From the NCBI GenBank assembly GCA_009697815.1, contig WLRQ01000011.1, positions 1-60,840 of the forward strand: a stretch of DNA of 60,840 bases, given 5' to 3'. Source of the stretch: Actinomycetota bacterium. GTDB lineage: Bacteria; Actinomycetota; Actinomycetes; S36-B12; CAIYMF01. This document shows, piece after piece, positions 24,925 through 34,614 of this stretch (position 1 is the first letter of the stretch; every line of letters begins with the position of its first letter). The notes below the pieces were generated by a model. The model saw only the letters and a list, made by a program, of their open reading frames with translations, did no database searches and was not told the DNA's origin. Made by a program: the position numbers and the translations under genes.

Positions 24925-26559
24925 ATGCCCCAAGATGCCCACGCCACCGGTTCCGCAGACCCCGCCGAGGTATATGACGTGATCGTCGCAGGTGCCGGCT
25001 TCTCCGGTCTGTTCCTCCTGCACCGACTTCGCTCAGCGGGGTTCAAGGTCCTGGTGATCGAATCCGGCGGCGGAGTGGGCGGCACCTGGTACTGGAACCG
25101 CTACCCCGGTGCCCGGTGCGACGTCGAGAGCGTCGACTACTCCTTCTCCTTCGACGAAGGTCTTCAGCAGGAATGGGTCTGGACCGAGCGGTACGCGGGG
25201 CAGGCCGAGATCCGGCGCTACCTCGACCATGTCGCCGACCGCTTCGATCTTCGCCGCGATATCCGGCTCAACACCCGGGTCGACGCCGCCCACTTCAGAT
25301 CCGACACAGCCGACTGGCTCGTCCACACCTCAGACGGTGCGACGCTGATCTCCCGCTTCTGCATCATGGCCACCGGGCCGCTCTCCTCGATCAAGCCACC
25401 GGACTTCGAAGGCCTCGCGGACTTCGCCGGCCAGTGGTACCACTCGGCGCGCTGGCCCCAGGAAGGCGTCGACTTCACGGGTAAGCGCGTCGCGGTGATC
25501 GGCACCGGCTCCACCGGCGTGCAGATCATCCCCACGGTCGCGAAACTCGCCGAGCATGTCACCGTGCTGCAGCGCACTCCCAACTACAGCATCCCCGCGC
25601 GGAACCGGCCCATGTCGAAGGAAGAACTCGACGAGGTCAAGGCCACCTACGCCGACCGCAGGGTACGGGCACGGATGGCCGCCTCAGGCGTGCCGAACCC
25701 GCCCGTGCTCGAGCCCGGCGAGGGTGTGCCTGAGGACGAGAAGCGCGCACACTTCGAGCGTGGCTGGGCGATCGGTGGAGTCGTCGGCATCCTGCGTGCG
25801 TACTCCGACATCATCACCAGCACCGAGGTGAACGAATCCCTCGCGCGGTTCGTCCGCGACAAGATCGCGGACACGGTTCACGACCCCGTCACCGCCGAGA
25901 AGCTCACCCCCCGCGACTACCCCCTCGGGGCCAAGCGACTCTGTGTCGACTCGAACTACTTCGAGACCTACAACCGGCCGAACGTCACTCTGATCGACGT
26001 CAATGCCGATCCCATCGTGCGCATCACGCCGCGAGGGATCCAGACGGCCACGGGCCACATCGACGTCGACATCATCGTCTTCGCGATCGGGTTCGACGCA
26101 ATCACGGGCGCGGTGAAGGAAATCGACATCCGCGGCCGCGAGGGCCTGACCATCCAGGACCACTGGCGCGAGGGGCCCAAGGCCCACCTCGGGCTGGCCG
26201 TCAACGGCTTCCCCAATATGTTCCTGATGACCGGGCCAGGCAGCCCGGCGGTGCTCGGCAATGTCGTGACCTTCCTCGAGCAACAGGTCGAGATGATCGC
26301 CACGATTCTCGAGATGGTCCGCTCCGACGGCGCACGCACGATCGAGGCCGAGCAGGAGGCCGAGAACACCTGGGCTGCGCACGTCCAGGAGATCGCCTCT
26401 CAGACCTTGTTCATGAAGGGGAAGTCCTGGTTCATCGGGGCGAATATCGAGGGCAAACCGGTGGGGTTCCTGCCTTATGCCGGCGGCCTTGTCCGCTACC
26501 ACGCCGAGTGCGAGGCGATGGTCGAGGCCGGCCTGCGCGGATTCAGCCTCACGAAGTAA
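24925..26559 (+). CDS. Flavin-containing Baeyer-Villiger monooxygenase
   Basis: A 544-residue FAD/NADPH monooxygenase. The FAD loop is GAGFSG (23-28). The Baeyer-Villiger fingerprint F-x-G-x3-H-x3-W-P is present as FAGQWYHSARWP (167-178). The NADPH loop is GTGSTG. ATG 24925 is preferred over the GTG at 24916 because AGGGTGAGG is correctly spaced before it. Length and motifs fit cyclohexanone-monooxygenase-like type I enzymes that insert oxygen next to a cyclic ketone to give a lactone. It diverges from the alcohol dehydrogenase. No lactone hydrolase was found close by, so the next step is unassigned. Confidence 0.88.
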   Translation: MPQDAHATGSADPAEVYDVIVAGAGFSGLFLLHRLRSAGFKVLVIESGGGVGGTWYWNRYPGARCDVESVDYSFSFDEGLQQEWVWTERYAGQAEIRRYLDHVADRFDLRRDIRLNTRVDAAHFRSDTADWLVHTSDGATLISRFCIMATGPLSSIKPPDFEGLADFAGQWYHSARWPQEGVDFTGKRVAVIGTGSTGVQIIPTVAKLAEHVTVLQRTPNYSIPARNRPMSKEELDEVKATYADRRVRARMAASGVPNPPVLEPGEGVPEDEKRAHFERGWAIGGVVGILRAYSDIITSTEVNESLARFVRDKIADTVHDPVTAEKLTPRDYPLGAKRLCVDSNYFETYNRPNVTLIDVNADPIVRITPRGIQTATGHIDVDIIVFAIGFDAITGAVKEIDIRGREGLTIQDHWREGPKAHLGLAVNGFPNMFLMTGPGSPAVLGNVVTFLEQQVEMIATILEMVRSDGARTIEAEQEAENTWAAHVQEIASQTLFMKGKSWFIGANIEGKPVGFLPYAGGLVRYHAECEAMVEAGLRGFSLTK

Positions 26560-26560
26560 A

Positions 26561-26591
26561 TGCTCGGCGCTGCGCGAGGCAGCGCCGAGCA
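26561..26591 (+). terminator. Stem-loop terminator after the Baeyer-Villiger gene
   Basis: Perfect 13-bp arms (TGCTCGGCGCTGC and its complement) around the loop GCGAG, starting 1 nt after the stop codon and between two convergent genes, so it may serve both. Confidence 0.8.
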
Positions 26592-26611
26592 CTCACATGA
26601 GGGCGCGACGG

Positions 26612-29600
26612 TCAGTGGACCGTGATGTTGCCACCCGAGATCTTGATCTGAACCGCGGTGGTTCCCGCGCGGTGGTAGAGCACACCCAACGCGGACGAGA
26701 CGGTGATCGCGAAGGTGTCACCCGCTGACTTATCCGCGACATCGACCCGGAAGGTGTACGAGGGTGCGCTGTAGTACTTCGTGGTCGGGTGGTCGCGGTC
26801 GTAGTACGAGAAACACCGCTCACTCTCGGGACGGATGCGCGTCACCGTGGCCTTGCCACTGAAGGACGCCGTGCCGGTGCCGAAGGCAAGCCCACCACCG
26901 GTCCAGCTTGTGCTCTTCACTACGTAGTCGTAGCCATCCGCACCCCGGAAGGTGTAGACCAGTTGCCCCCAGGGCGTCGTCTTCGATCCACTCTTGTAGC
27001 GCATGGAGAATCCGAAGGACGCCCGGTTGTTCGTCGGTGATCCCCCGACCGTCGGACTACCAGGGATGACCGGCTCAAGGAGCCAGCCGCCGCCGTGGGT
27101 GTAGCGATCGGTGGTGGGTGGGTAGACCGTCACCACAGCCGGATCAGACAGCGGAGATGTGAAGTAGGCGTTCGCATCGGCCACACGCATCACGACGGTC
27201 CAGTTGTCCAGGCCGAGGGTCTTGGTGCACGTCGCGACGCCCGCCACATTGGCCGCAGCAGAGCAGGTGTAGTCGGGAGTCGTCATCAACACATTGGTCG
27301 AGGCGTAGATGAGGAACTCGACCGTGGCATTCGACAGGTACACCGAACCGCCAGGGGCCGCCGTCACAGTTCCGGTGAACGTCACCGACGCGGTGGTCGC
27401 GTTCGCATTCGCCGTTGCCCAGAACTGGGAACCAGTGAAGCCAACAGTTGCGGCGCGCTTGGTGATCGTCACAGTTGCTTCTGCCGAATTGGCCAGGACG
27501 TAGGTGCCATCAGCGGCCTTGTGAGCCGTGATCTTGCAAAGATCACCGGCCCCACCGCTGATGACGAGTTTGCCGGCATCAGTAGCGCCGAGGCTGGGAA
27601 TCGCGCAGGCACCGGAGGCGGTGAACGTCAGAGCGCCAGTCCCGGATCCACCAGTTGCCGTCGGGACCACCCTGTCGCCGTAGGCAGCCGAACTTGGGGT
27701 CGCCACGGTCAGAGTGGCCTGAGTGCCCTTGCCGATGGACACCGACGCCGGTATCGAGTCGCTGTCCTTGTAGTTCGCGTCACCCGCCTTGTGTGCAGTG
27801 ATGTCGCAGGAGCCGGACCCAGCGGTGATGAGCAGTTTGCCGGCATCTGCCAGCGACCCCATCTCGCAAACACCAGAACCGAAGGCGGTGAATGTGAGAG
27901 TGCCAGTCCCGGATCCACCCGTTGCCGTCGGCGTCAGCTTGTCGCCGTACACGCCCGAAGTCGGGGTCGCGACGGCGAGCGTGGCCTGATCAGCCTTGGC
28001 AATCGCCCCATCCGACCGCGTCGCCAAGGTGATGGCGTAGTTCCGGGTCTCGACAATCGAGCCGGCGGTGTGGGTGATCACGCAGGTGCTCGGTGTCACG
28101 GACAACGTCTTGCCTGTGCCCGCGCCGTCGGTGTCAAAACTCTGCGTGCAGCCGGAGAGGACATCACCAGCAGCGAGCGTGCCGTCAGTCACGGTTGGAG
28201 TGCCAGATGAGGTGGTGGTGCCGTCGTAGGTCTTGGCTGTATCCGCACCAGCGGTGATCGTGATCGGCCGGTCGGCCAGGATCAGGTTGACCCCGTCGTA
28301 GTTGACATGCCAGAAGTCATTGCGACGCTCGACAACTCGGACGCGGCACCGGGCACGTGTGGTGTCATCCACGAGGTAGTCGCCCTCGGCGATGGTGACG
28401 CTGCCCGTCGCGGAGTCGCCCGTGGTCAGCAAGGCGCTCTCATCCCCCGTGACAATGCAGCCGCCATTGGTGACAACGGGATTCGCCTCGATCTGAAGTA
28501 CACCAGAGCCGACAGGTCCCCAGTTGGCTGTGGCATCAAACGTATCGCCGTAATGCACCACTCGGGGCGCCGACGAACCATCGACGAATACCTGCGCATC
28601 GCTCGCGTCCCTGCGGTGGACGTCGATAGAGACCGAGGCACTGGACCGCTTCCACGCTCGCGATACCGCCGCCTGAATGATCGTGACACGGCACCACCCG
28701 ACGCCACTGGTGATGTCGAGTTGGGCGTCGACGATCGCGTCGAGTGCGCAACCCGTCGAGCCACCGACCGAGTAGGTGAAGGTCCCGCTGCCTACGTGTG
28801 ACGCGACCCATGTGCTGAGGTCGAAGTCGTCCTGGTAGGTGGCATCAGTCGGGAGCGGGTCGACAAGCACGATCGAGGACACGGCCTTCGACAACATCAC
28901 CGAGAACCTCGTCGGAGGTGCACCGAAGACGACGCTCGCCGTCTGCACGGCGGTGTCGGATGAGGCGGCGTTGTAGTCGTCGTCGCCGGCCTTGATGACC
29001 GTGAGCGTGCAGGTGCCCTCACCCGCTGTGATGTCAATCGCCGCCGGGTTGTCGGAGTTGATGGTGCAGGCGTCGGAGTCGTTGACGCTGTAGGAGACTG
29101 CGCCCGTGCCCGTGCCTCCGGTGAATGTGATCGGAAGGGCGGTGTCGCCGTAGGTCCCCTCGGTGGGTCCGGTGATCGTGAGCGCGGATTGATCGCGCTT
29201 GCTCAAGGTGACCTTCAAGACATCGGTGTCCACCCGGTAATCCCGGTCGGTCGCCTTGGTCACCCTGACGACACAGGTGCCGGACCCATGGATGATGTCG
29301 AGCGTAGTCGGGTCGTTGGCGTTGATCGCGCACGCGTCCGAGTCGGGCGTCACTGCGTAGGTGACCTCGCCCGACCCGCTGCCGCCGGTGTAGGTGATCG
29401 GGAGCGCGGTGTCACCGAAGGTTCCGCCGGCGGGGCCGGTGACAACAATGGGGTCCTGCGCGATCTTTGCCACATCGACGTCGAGGGTGGATGAGGCGGG
29501 CAGGTAGTCGCCGTCGCCCGACTGGGTGAGGGTGACGGTGCACGCCCCGATTCCGTGGAGGATGTCGAGGGTGGTGGAGTCGCTGGTGTTGAGCGCACAG

Positions 29601-30919
29601 GCCGTCGAACGGCCGGTGACTCCGTAGGTGAGCGCCCCCGTGCCACTACCTCCGGTGAACCTGATCGGCAGACCGACACTGCCGTATTCGCCCCACGTGG
29701 GGTCGGTGATCTGCAAGGTGTCCTGCGCTGCGGGGGACACGCTGACCGAGAGGTTGTCGGATGAGGCGAAGTGGTCGGCGTCAGCAGCCTTCGCCATGTG
29801 GATCACGCAGTCGCCAGTGCCGTGGATGATGTCGACGGCCGCGGGGTCTGCGTAGTTGATCACGCACGCAGTCGAGGTGCCCGACACGCTGTAGGTGACC
29901 GCGCCGGACCCGCTCCCACCCTGGGAGGTGATCGCGAGGTCGGTGGCGCCGAATGTCCCGGTGCTCGGTCCGGTCACCGTGAGCGAGGTCTGCGCAATCC
30001 TCGTGAGATTGACCGCGAGCACGCCGGACGTCGCGAGGTAGTCGGCGTCGGCGGCCCGCGTCACGGTCACACGGCACGTGCCCGATCCGTGGATGATGTT
30101 CAAGGAGACGTGATCATCAGCGATCACACATGCGTCAGAGGTGTCGCTCACCGAGTAGGTCACGGCCCCAGTACCAGTACCGCCGGAGTAAGTGATCGGC
30201 AGTGAGCGGTCGCCGAACGTTCCCGTGGTCGGCCCCGACACCACGATCGGGTTCTGCTGGGCTCGATTCGTCGGCACACTGAGGGTGTTGTTGGCGCTCG
30301 CATAGGTGCTATCGGCAGCCTTGGTCACCTTGACCACACACGTGCCAGTGCCGTGGAGAATGGTGAGCACCGCGACAGCCGGGTCGGCGACGGCACATGC
30401 GGTCGTGGCGGTGGTCACGCTGTAGGTGACCGCTCCGGTGCCACTCCCGCCGGTGTAGGTGATCGCCAGGGGCGCTGTGCCGAAGGGGTACGAGGTGGCT
30501 GGCGGCACCGGCCCGGTCACCGTAATCGGTGACTGAGGGGTCTTCGGGACCGCATCGGTGAAGCTATAGGCCACCCGCGAGCCGCTCGACCCGGTGGCCA
30601 CGACGTTGTAGATCGCCACGAAAGTGTCGGGGAGGGTGAACTGCACGGTGACGCCGCCATCGCCATCGGCGACCGCATCGGTCTGGTAGCTCCAGATCTC
30701 ACCCTTGTCGTCATTGACGAAGAAGTGGATGGCTTCGCTTGCCTGCCAGCCAGCACCCGTGAGGGTCACCAGGGAGGCGGGCGCGTAGTCGGGCAGATCG
30801 CTGGTGACACCCGGCGCCGACACGGTGGACGCCGACGAGGGGGCCAGAACCGCCTGGGCCGGGATGCCGAGAAGGATCAGACTTAGAACGATCGAACCAA
30901 CACGCTGCAAACGACCCAT
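26612..30919 (-). CDS. Very large secreted protein with Ig-like repeats
   Basis: A 1435-residue exported protein. A signal peptide of about 26 residues (hydrophobic core VLSLILLGIPAQAVLA) is followed by a domain around 37-125 (TSDLPDYAPASLVTLTG, HFFVNDDKGE) common in bacterial surface proteins. Residues 129-660 hold six repeats of about 90 residues built on V-T-G-P...G-T-F-G-D...L-P-I-T-Y-T-G-G-S-G-T-G-A-V-T-Y and G-T-C. Each has two cysteines, probably a disulfide. Divergent repeats, one YDG-like segment (TAKTYDGTTTSSG) and two shorter repeats follow. The last about 180 residues form a distinct domain with HGGGWLLEP. No LPxTG motif or C-terminal membrane helix is seen, so it is probably released or loosely bound. 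An adhesin role is a guess. Confidence 0.8.
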   Translation of the reverse strand: MGRLQRVGSIVLSLILLGIPAQAVLAPSSASTVSAPGVTSDLPDYAPASLVTLTGAGWQASEAIHFFVNDDKGEIWSYQTDAVADGDGGVTVQFTLPDTFVAIYNVVATGSSGSRVAYSFTDAVPKTPQSPITVTGPVPPATSYPFGTAPLAITYTGGSGTGAVTYSVTTATTACAVADPAVAVLTILHGTGTCVVKVTKAADSTYASANNTLSVPTNRAQQNPIVVSGPTTGTFGDRSLPITYSGGTGTGAVTYSVSDTSDACVIADDHVSLNIIHGSGTCRVTVTRAADADYLATSGVLAVNLTRIAQTSLTVTGPSTGTFGATDLAITSQGGSGSGAVTYSVSGTSTACVINYADPAAVDIIHGTGDCVIHMAKAADADHFASSDNLSVSVSPAAQDTLQITDPTWGEYGSVGLPIRFTGGSGTGALTYGVTGRSTACALNTSDSTTLDILHGIGACTVTLTQSGDGDYLPASSTLDVDVAKIAQDPIVVTGPAGGTFGDTALPITYTGGSGSGEVTYAVTPDSDACAINANDPTTLDIIHGSGTCVVRVTKATDRDYRVDTDVLKVTLSKRDQSALTITGPTEGTYGDTALPITFTGGTGTGAVSYSVNDSDACTINSDNPAAIDITAGEGTCTLTVIKAGDDDYNAASSDTAVQTASVVFGAPPTRFSVMLSKAVSSIVLVDPLPTDATYQDDFDLSTWVASHVGSGTFTYSVGGSTGCALDAIVDAQLDITSGVGWCRVTIIQAAVSRAWKRSSASVSIDVHRRDASDAQVFVDGSSAPRVVHYGDTFDATANWGPVGSGVLQIEANPVVTNGGCIVTGDESALLTTGDSATGSVTIAEGDYLVDDTTRARCRVRVVERRNDFWHVNYDGVNLILADRPITITAGADTAKTYDGTTTSSGTPTVTDGTLAAGDVLSGCTQSFDTDGAGTGKTLSVTPSTCVITHTAGSIVETRNYAITLATRSDGAIAKADQATLAVATPTSGVYGDKLTPTATGGSGTGTLTFTAFGSGVCEMGSLADAGKLLITAGSGSCDITAHKAGDANYKDSDSIPASVSIGKGTQATLTVATPSSAAYGDRVVPTATGGSGTGALTFTASGACAIPSLGATDAGKLVISGGAGDLCKITAHKAADGTYVLANSAEATVTITKRAATVGFTGSQFWATANANATTASVTFTGTVTAAPGGSVYLSNATVEFLIYASTNVLMTTPDYTCSAAANVAGVATCTKTLGLDNWTVVMRVADANAYFTSPLSDPAVVTVYPPTTDRYTHGGGWLLEPVIPGSPTVGGSPTNNRASFGFSMRYKSGSKTTPWGQLVYTFRGADGYDYVVKSTSWTGGGLAFGTGTASFSGKATVTRIRPESERCFSYYDRDHPTTKYYSAPSYTFRVDVADKSAGDTFAITVSSALGVLYHRAGTTAVQIKISGGNITVH
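28940..30535. repeat. Six coding repeats of about 265 bp
   Basis: The DNA for the six Ig-like units of the large secreted protein. The units are divergent at the DNA level but share segments such as the codons for GGSGTGAVTYSV. Recombination between units could change repeat number without shifting frame. Confidence 0.7.
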
Positions 30920-31252
30920 GGCGCGTACCCCTGAATGTGGACCGCCTCAGCGGCGACGTACAAAACCCCGGCCTGCCAGCGAACTAGAGGCGCATAACTG
31001 CGGAACCTAGTCCAAGCGGGTGAGGTGGACAAGATCTCGAGGTGCGCCCGCACGTGGTATCCGGCGACGCGCCCCCACTCGACCGCCTGGAACGGTAGGA
31101 CTTCACCCTCGGACAGGGAATCCGGGCCGATAGGGGGCTTCCCGGCGTGTGCGGGGGCCGACTGGGATAGTCACCCATTCGGGTGACGGTCGCGCACGTT
31201 GGGTGACCGCCGGGATCACGCGATCTCGGCGAGTCCCGCGGGGCTCCTGCCC
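30920..31252. other. Intergenic region between the secreted protein and the flavin oxidoreductase
   Basis: About 330 bp that must hold the promoter of the minus-strand secreted protein's upstream side and the 3' end of the minus-strand oxidoreductase transcript. One short hairpin is visible (GTCACCC, loop ATTC, GGGTGAC at 31170-31187). No gene or convincing promoter was recognised. Confidence 0.4.
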
Positions 31253-32425
31253 TCAGTGCGCGGAATCCCCTGCACGCCTGGCCGGTGGCAAGCCGATGCT
31301 GTCCTCATCCCCCACGAGGTGCCGTAGCCACCAGCCCCAGTCCGCAGGCAGCATGGAGAAGGGATCCTCGTGCCCGAGTTCGCGCGCTGCGTAGAGGGGC
31401 CAGTGAGGGTTGGTCAGAGCCGGGCGCCCCAACATGGCGATGTCGATCTTGCCCTCACGAATCGCAGAGTCCGCCACGGCCGGGTTGCCAAGATTCCACG
31501 AGCACGACACCGGGATCCCAATCTCGCGACCAACCCTCGCCGCCCGCTCGACGAACAGGCCCGGGATCCCCCAGGGGGCCTCGCCCACCATGTCGTCGGT
31601 GTTGACGCCCAGGCTGACATCGGCCAGGTCGAGCCCGTGCTCCTTCATCCAGCCGATCGCCTCGATCGACTCGTCGAGCGCGATGCCGTCGGGGTGCATG
31701 TCGTCGGCACCGAGGCGCATCGTGAGCGGAAGGTCCTCGGGCCAGACCTCTCTCACCGCATCCATGGCGTCGAGGAGGAACCTCGCGCGGTTGCGCAGGC
31801 TGCCGCCGTACTCGTCGGTGCGATGGTTGGCCAGAGGTGAAAAGAAGCTCGACGCGAGATAGCCATGTGCGAAGTGCAGCTGGACCCACTGGTAGCCCGC
31901 CTCGGCGGCGCGGCGTGCGGCGTCGGCGTAGCTGCGGTGCAGGGCCTTGATCTCCTCAAGGGTTAGCGCATGAACCTCAAAGGTGTGATCGCCACCATAA
32001 GGAATCGCCGACGGCGCGACACAAAGCCATCCGTCCGGATGATCGGGCGGCAGAGCCTTCCAGGTGCCCTGGGCATTGGTCTGGATATGCGGCGGTATCT
32101 CGCTTCCCTTGCGCCCGGTGTGCCCTAGCTGGATGGCAGGGACACCGCCCATCCGCTTGATCATCGCAGTGACGCGAGAGTGGCTCTCGATCTGCGAGTC
32201 GTCCCAGATGCCAGCGCATGAGGTGGTGGTGCGCCCGTCGGCCGTAATCGCCACCTGCTCAGGGAATACCAGCCCGAACCCGCCAGCAGCGCGGGCCCCG
32301 AGGTACATCACGTGGTAGTCGTCCATCCGACCATCGACCGAGTTGTACATCGTCATCGGCGACATCGCGATGCGGTTACGCAGCGTTACGCCCTTGAGCG
32401 TGTAGGGGGAGAACAGATGAGGCAC
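31253..32425 (-). CDS. NADH:flavin oxidoreductase (old yellow enzyme family)
   Basis: A 390-residue FMN TIM-barrel protein. GTG 32425 (VPHLFSPYTLKGVTLRNRI) matches the usual family N-terminus; the longer upstream frame does not. Blocks include IAMSPMTMYNSVDGR, QLGHTGRKG, VQLHFAHGYLASSF with the substrate-binding His, FFSPLANHRTDEYGGSLRNR and the phosphate-binding IDIAMLGRPAL. It resembles YqjM-type ene-reductases and also 2,4-dienoyl-CoA-reductase N-domains, but lacks the FeS/FAD half of the latter. It stands alone. The substrate is probably an activated alkene such as an unsaturated cyclic ketone or acyl-CoA. Confidence 0.85.
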   Translation of the reverse strand: MPHLFSPYTLKGVTLRNRIAMSPMTMYNSVDGRMDDYHVMYLGARAAGGFGLVFPEQVAITADGRTTTSCAGIWDDSQIESHSRVTAMIKRMGGVPAIQLGHTGRKGSEIPPHIQTNAQGTWKALPPDHPDGWLCVAPSAIPYGGDHTFEVHALTLEEIKALHRSYADAARRAAEAGYQWVQLHFAHGYLASSFFSPLANHRTDEYGGSLRNRARFLLDAMDAVREVWPEDLPLTMRLGADDMHPDGIALDESIEAIGWMKEHGLDLADVSLGVNTDDMVGEAPWGIPGLFVERAARVGREIGIPVSCSWNLGNPAVADSAIREGKIDIAMLGRPALTNPHWPLYAARELGHEDPFSMLPADWGWWLRHLVGDEDSIGLPPARRAGDSAH

Positions 32426-32539
32426 CCTGGTTTCCTTCGCTAAGTCGACCTGGCCGACATCCACTACGCCACTGGCCGCTACGAAACCGTACGAGGGTGC
32501 AGCAACGCAGTCAACGAACCCCGCGCACACGAGGGAGAA

Positions 32540-33181
32540 CTACCGGGACTCCCCATCACTCCCGGGGAGGTGATCGCGGGCCCACAGTGCGGCACTCGTG
32601 CGGTCGGCGACGCCGATCTCACGGAACACCCGACCAAGGTGGGCCTTCACGGTGCGCTCGCTGATGCCCAGGCGAGTCCCGACCTGCTTGTTCGCGAACC
32701 CCTGGGCGACGAGCGCGAGCACCTCCCGTTCGCGGGCACTGAGGCCGCCGGCCTGTGAGATCGGCTGGGGGGCCGACGGCAGCAGCGCACGTGCCACGCG
32801 CGGATCAAGTGGCGCGTGGCCCGCAGCCGCCGATCGAACCGCGGCGAGGAGTACGTCCGGGTCGCTGTCCTTGAGCAGGTAGCCGACAGCCCCCGCACGC
32901 AGGGCCTCGACCACGCGCGCCTGGTCGGAGAAGGACGTAAGCACCACGACAACGCTGCCCGGACGCAGGGCCAGCAACGCCCTCGTAGCCTCGACTCCGT
33001 CCATCACCGGCATCGACAGATCCATCAGGATCACATCGGGATCGAACTCCTCGACCAGCGCGACCGCTTGCGCCCCATCAGCAGCCTCACCGGCAACACG
33101 AAGATCTGCGGTGCCGTCGATGAGGGCTGCGAGTCCCGCGCGCACGAGCCGGTGGTCGTCGACGAGCATCACGCCAATCAT
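32540..33181 (-). CDS. LuxR/NarL-type response regulator
   Basis: A 213-residue response regulator from ATG 33181, whose start overlaps the stop of the sensor kinase gene (ATGA). The receiver domain has the acidic pair DD (8-9), phosphorylation site Asp54 in ILMDLSMPVMDG, the switch Thr in VVLTSFSD and Lys in YLLKDSDPD. The C-terminal LuxR helix-turn-helix (about 148-208) has LSAREREVLALVAQGFANKQ and SERTVKAHLGRVFREI. It is the cognate partner of the kinase at 33178-34614. Targets are unknown. Confidence 0.92.
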   Translation of the reverse strand: MIGVMLVDDHRLVRAGLAALIDGTADLRVAGEAADGAQAVALVEEFDPDVILMDLSMPVMDGVEATRALLALRPGSVVVVLTSFSDQARVVEALRAGAVGYLLKDSDPDVLLAAVRSAAAGHAPLDPRVARALLPSAPQPISQAGGLSAREREVLALVAQGFANKQVGTRLGISERTVKAHLGRVFREIGVADRTSAALWARDHLPGSDGESR

Positions 33182-34614
33182 GGTCGCGGCACCGTGAGTC
33201 GCCACGTAGTGCCCGATCCCGGTGCCGACATCACATGCAAAGCCGCCCCCGACTGCGCCGCGAGCTCGCTCAGAACCTGAAGGCCGAAGTGCCCCTCAGG
33301 TGGGTGCGCGAGGGTGCCAATGACGTCGAACCCTTGGCCGTCATCGGCAATCGTCATGACGACGTCATGGACGCCGACGACGAGTGCGATCTCGACGCGT
33401 GTGGCCGCCGCGTGCCGTGCGACATTGCGCATGGTCTCCTGTGCGACGCGGTAAACGAGGCGCTCACCCTCCTCATCAAGTCCGGTGTGGCCATCGGCCG
33501 GCATCTGCAGCCCCACCTCAATATCCCTTGTGCGGACGGTTCCCGCGAGGTCGTCGAGCGCCGCGACAAGTCCCGCGGATCGCAGGCTCGGCGGGTAGAT
33601 GTCGACCAGGAGAGTGCGCAAGCTGCCGATCGTGCCGCGCACGGCCGAGGCCACACTGCGTAACAGAACCGACAGGTCGTGCTCACCGTCTCTCTCCGCA
33701 CGCTCTGCGGCACCGCTGACCGCGAACGAGGCAGCCGCAAGTTCTTGCACCACACCGTCATGGAGGGTTCCGGCGATTCGTCGTCGCTCATCGGCGGAAG
33801 CATCGACGGCGTGCTCGAGCAGAGCAACCCGCTGATCCTGCACCGCCTTCACCCGGTCGAGCAATCGCCACAAGATCGGAAGGATCAGCACGAGCAGCAG
33901 AAGCAGGCTGGTCACAGTGATGCCGGCAAAACCGCTCCACAGCGCGCCGGTGCGAGCCGTGACGCTGTCGTAGGACAGGTAGGTCTCGAACAGCAGCGGC
34001 TTACCCGCTGGAGTCCACACCGGACGGTAAACCTCGAGCAACGTGGTGTCAGCGCGCTCATATCGGTTCTCGGGTTTGGACAGATCACTCACCTCGGCGT
34101 GCGTGGTGTGCGTTACGAGAACGTCGCGCTCCTCCTCACCAAGGGGGAACGTGGAACCGATGATCCGCGGCTCGTCGGAGTAGACGATCAGGCCGTCCGG
34201 GGTCCACACCTTGACTCTGATGACCCCTGAACCCAGGACACGGGCCCGCACCGCCTCATCGAGAGTGGCCAGCGCTGCGGGCGAGCCGGTCAGCAGAGCA
34301 TCCACGATGACGGGCGCGATAGCCCACTGTGCGAGCAGGTCGGTGGTGCGCGTGGCGTCGTTTATCGCCTCGCGCTCGGCAACACTACGACTGGCATAGC
34401 CGCCCCCGACGGCGATCACGACCAGTACGACGAGTGCCGAGGCGATCAACTGGGCGTAGATCCTGCCCATCTTCAACGGCCGTGAGGCACGATCGGGGCG
34501 CGGGCGGCCGTCGGAGAGGACGATCCATTCGCTCGCAGGTGCGGGCTCGGCGATGGACGCCTCGGCGTCCGCAGGGGGCGCCGGGGTGTCCGCGTCGTGG
34601 GAGCCTGTGGTCAC
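33178..34614 (-). CDS. Membrane sensor histidine kinase (HisKA_3/NarX-like)
   Basis: A 478-residue kinase starting at a GTG that overlaps the stop of the upstream small secreted protein (GTGA). A cytoplasmic Pro/Ala-rich N-terminus of about 50 residues precedes transmembrane helix 1 (about 52-72). An extracellular sensor domain of about 150 residues follows, then helix 2 (about 228-249). The HisKA_3 dimerisation domain has phospho-acceptor His285 in DERRRIAGTLHDGVVQE. An HATPase domain has NVARHAAATRVEI and DDGQGF. It signals to the LuxR regulator encoded next. The ligand may involve the small secreted protein cotranscribed upstream, which is an inference from position only. Confidence 0.9.
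   Translation of the reverse strand: MTTGSHDADTPAPPADAEASIAEPAPASEWIVLSDGRPRPDRASRPLKMGRIYAQLIASALVVLVVIAVGGGYASRSVAEREAINDATRTTDLLAQWAIAPVIVDALLTGSPAALATLDEAVRARVLGSGVIRVKVWTPDGLIVYSDEPRIIGSTFPLGEEERDVLVTHTTHAEVSDLSKPENRYERADTTLLEVYRPVWTPAGKPLLFETYLSYDSVTARTGALWSGFAGITVTSLLLLLVLILPILWRLLDRVKAVQDQRVALLEHAVDASADERRRIAGTLHDGVVQELAAASFAVSGAAERAERDGEHDLSVLLRSVASAVRGTIGSLRTLLVDIYPPSLRSAGLVAALDDLAGTVRTRDIEVGLQMPADGHTGLDEEGERLVYRVAQETMRNVARHAAATRVEIALVVGVHDVVMTIADDGQGFDVIGTLAHPPEGHFGLQVLSELAAQSGAALHVMSAPGSGTTWRLTVPRP

Noticed and set aside
27095..30205. Several plus-strand frames across the repeat protein
   Set aside because: They repeat because the underlying gene repeats; they contain no recognisable domain and vanish where the repeats end.
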